Below the pieces are notes generated by a model, which ran no database searches, was not told the DNA's origin, and saw only the letters and a program-made list of their open reading frames with translations. Below, in pieces: positions 63,216 to 64,000 of a stretch of DNA of 64,000 bases (position 1 is the stretch's first letter; every line of letters begins with the position of its first letter). A program made the translations under genes and the position numbers. Origin of the DNA: Tibeticola sediminis. Its GTDB lineage: Bacteria > Pseudomonadota > Gammaproteobacteria > Burkholderiales > Burkholderiaceae_C. The DNA is taken from positions 1 through 64,000 of the forward strand of contig NZ_RKQL01000007.1 in the NCBI RefSeq assembly GCF_003843835.1, read 5' to 3'.

Positions 63216-64000
63216 TATCCGTGTACGTCCGGAAACAGGGCTGCTGTTTATGGACTTCACGTGGCAGGGAAAGCGCTACCGCGAGCAAACCGCCTTGCCC
63301 GACACCCCTGCCAACCGACGCCGGCTGCAAAAAGTCCTCGAGCGCATCGAAGCCGAGATCGCTGCGGGTACCTTCGACTACGAGCGCACCTTCGGCAAGC
63401 CACAGCCCAAAGCGGCGCAGGCAACGCCCGTGGTGGCTGAGCCTGCCGCCGCCGCAACTGCCGCCACAGGGGCGACGCACGCGCCGGTCACGCCCACCTT
63501 CGCCGAGTTTGCCGAGATCTGGTTTGCCGAAGCTCGGGTCGGCTGGCGGCGAAGCTACATCGTCACTCAGCGCGGCGTGCTCGACAAATACCTGCTGCCG
63601 CACTTTGGGAATCAGGCGGTCGGCAGCATCAGCAAAGCAGACGTGTTGGCATTTCGGGCGAGCCTCGCCAAAGTCCCTGCCCGAAGTGCCGCTGGTGCCC
63701 CTTTGTCGAACCGTCGCATCAACGCCATCATGAAGCCGCTGCGACAAATCCTCAACGAAGCTGCCGACCGCTATGAGTTTACTTCGGCGTTTCGCTCCGT
63801 CAAACCGTTGAAGGTCAAGCGCAGCGAGGTCATGCCCTTTAGCCTGGAGGAGGTCAACCGCATCCTGCAGACCGTGCGTCTCGACTGGCGCCCGTACTTC
63901 ATCGTTCGGTTCTTCACCGGCATGCGCACCGGCGAAGTCCACGGGCTCAAATGGCGTTGGGTCGACTTCGAGCGCCGCCTCATCCTGGTGCGCGAATCCA
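63208..64000 (+). CDS. Tyrosine recombinase/integrase, 5' part (runs off the window)
   Basis: The first 264 codons of an integrase. An N-terminal DUF3596-type arm-binding domain (LLFMDFTWQGKRYREQTALP, then RIEAEIAAGTFDYERTF) is followed by a Pro/Ala linker, the core-binding SAM-like domain (TFAEFAEIWFAEAR) and the start of the catalytic domain with the first active-site Arg, R240 in FFTGMRTGEVHGLKW. The remaining catalytic residues lie beyond the window. With the XRE and excisionase-like genes it forms the integration module of a genomic island next to tRNA-Arg. Confidence 0.92.
   Translation, partial: MASIRVRPETGLLFMDFTWQGKRYREQTALPDTPANRRRLQKVLERIEAEIAAGTFDYERTFGKPQPKAAQATPVVAEPAAAATAATGATHAPVTPTFAEFAEIWFAEARVGWRRSYIVTQRGVLDKYLLPHFGNQAVGSISKADVLAFRASLAKVPARSAAGAPLSNRRINAIMKPLRQILNEAADRYEFTSAFRSVKPLKVKRSEVMPFSLEEVNRILQTVRLDWRPYFIVRFFTGMRTGEVHGLKWRWVDFERRLILVRES

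Overview
The window looks like chromosomal DNA from a high-GC betaproteobacterium of the order Burkholderiales. The evidence is the gene content and order (a purK-purE pair, purC next to class II fba and pyk, def-fmt with azlCD, a yajC-secD-secF-DUF1631 cluster, a fused indolepyruvate ferredoxin oxidoreductase, a PglL-type pilin glycosylase), the strong G/C third-position bias and the frequent 4-base ATGA gene overlaps. I cannot name the genus from sequence alone.

Layout. 1-2.3 kb: a copy of a small structured repeat, an SGNH-hydrolase-like lipoprotein and an intact IS5-family element with a TTAA target duplication. 2.3-12.8 kb: housekeeping genes (threonylcarbamoyl-AMP synthase, purK, purE, a thioredoxin-TPR protein, purC, fba, pyk, azlD/azlC, fmt, def), interrupted by a 161-bp MITE. 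13-21.5 kb: a LysM protein, dprA, DUF1631, secF, secD and yajC. 21.7-27 kb: a second MITE-like repeat, the 1198-residue indolepyruvate oxidoreductase, a Uma2 protein and an Lrp/AsnC regulator. 27.1-39.6 kb: a surface-glycan and pilin-glycosylation locus with a nucleotide-sugar dehydrogenase, a flippase, five complete glycosyltransferases, two glycosyltransferase fragments, a TMTC-like membrane TPR protein, a type IV pilin and, divergently, a PglL-like oligosaccharyltransferase. 39.6-46 kb: a cyclic-nucleotide-binding protein, two TPM-domain proteins with LemA, a YheT hydrolase, a conserved hypothetical, a cytochrome c5 and a YqjD/E/K-like set. 46.4-58.8 kb: exbB-exbD-exbD-tonB, a TonB-dependent receptor and a four-gene peptide-type ABC importer, all on one strand. 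58.8-64 kb: an IS607-type element with an apparently active TnpB, a tRNA-Arg(CCG) preceded by a 5' tRNA fragment, a decayed IS3 element, and the start of an integrated element (XRE repressor, excisionase-like protein, tyrosine integrase running off the end).

How the parts may work together. The ExbBD/TonB proteins could energise the receptor just downstream, which would deliver a peptide-like ligand to the doubly anchored binding lipoprotein and the DppBC/DppDF-like permease, giving one route through both membranes. In the glycan locus the glycosyltransferases and flippase could supply a lipid-linked glycan that PglL moves onto the adjacent pilin; the pilin has a candidate sigma-54 promoter. 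Three copies of a structured repeat core and several IS5-like ends show that small non-autonomous elements have spread through the housekeeping part, mostly at gene ends.
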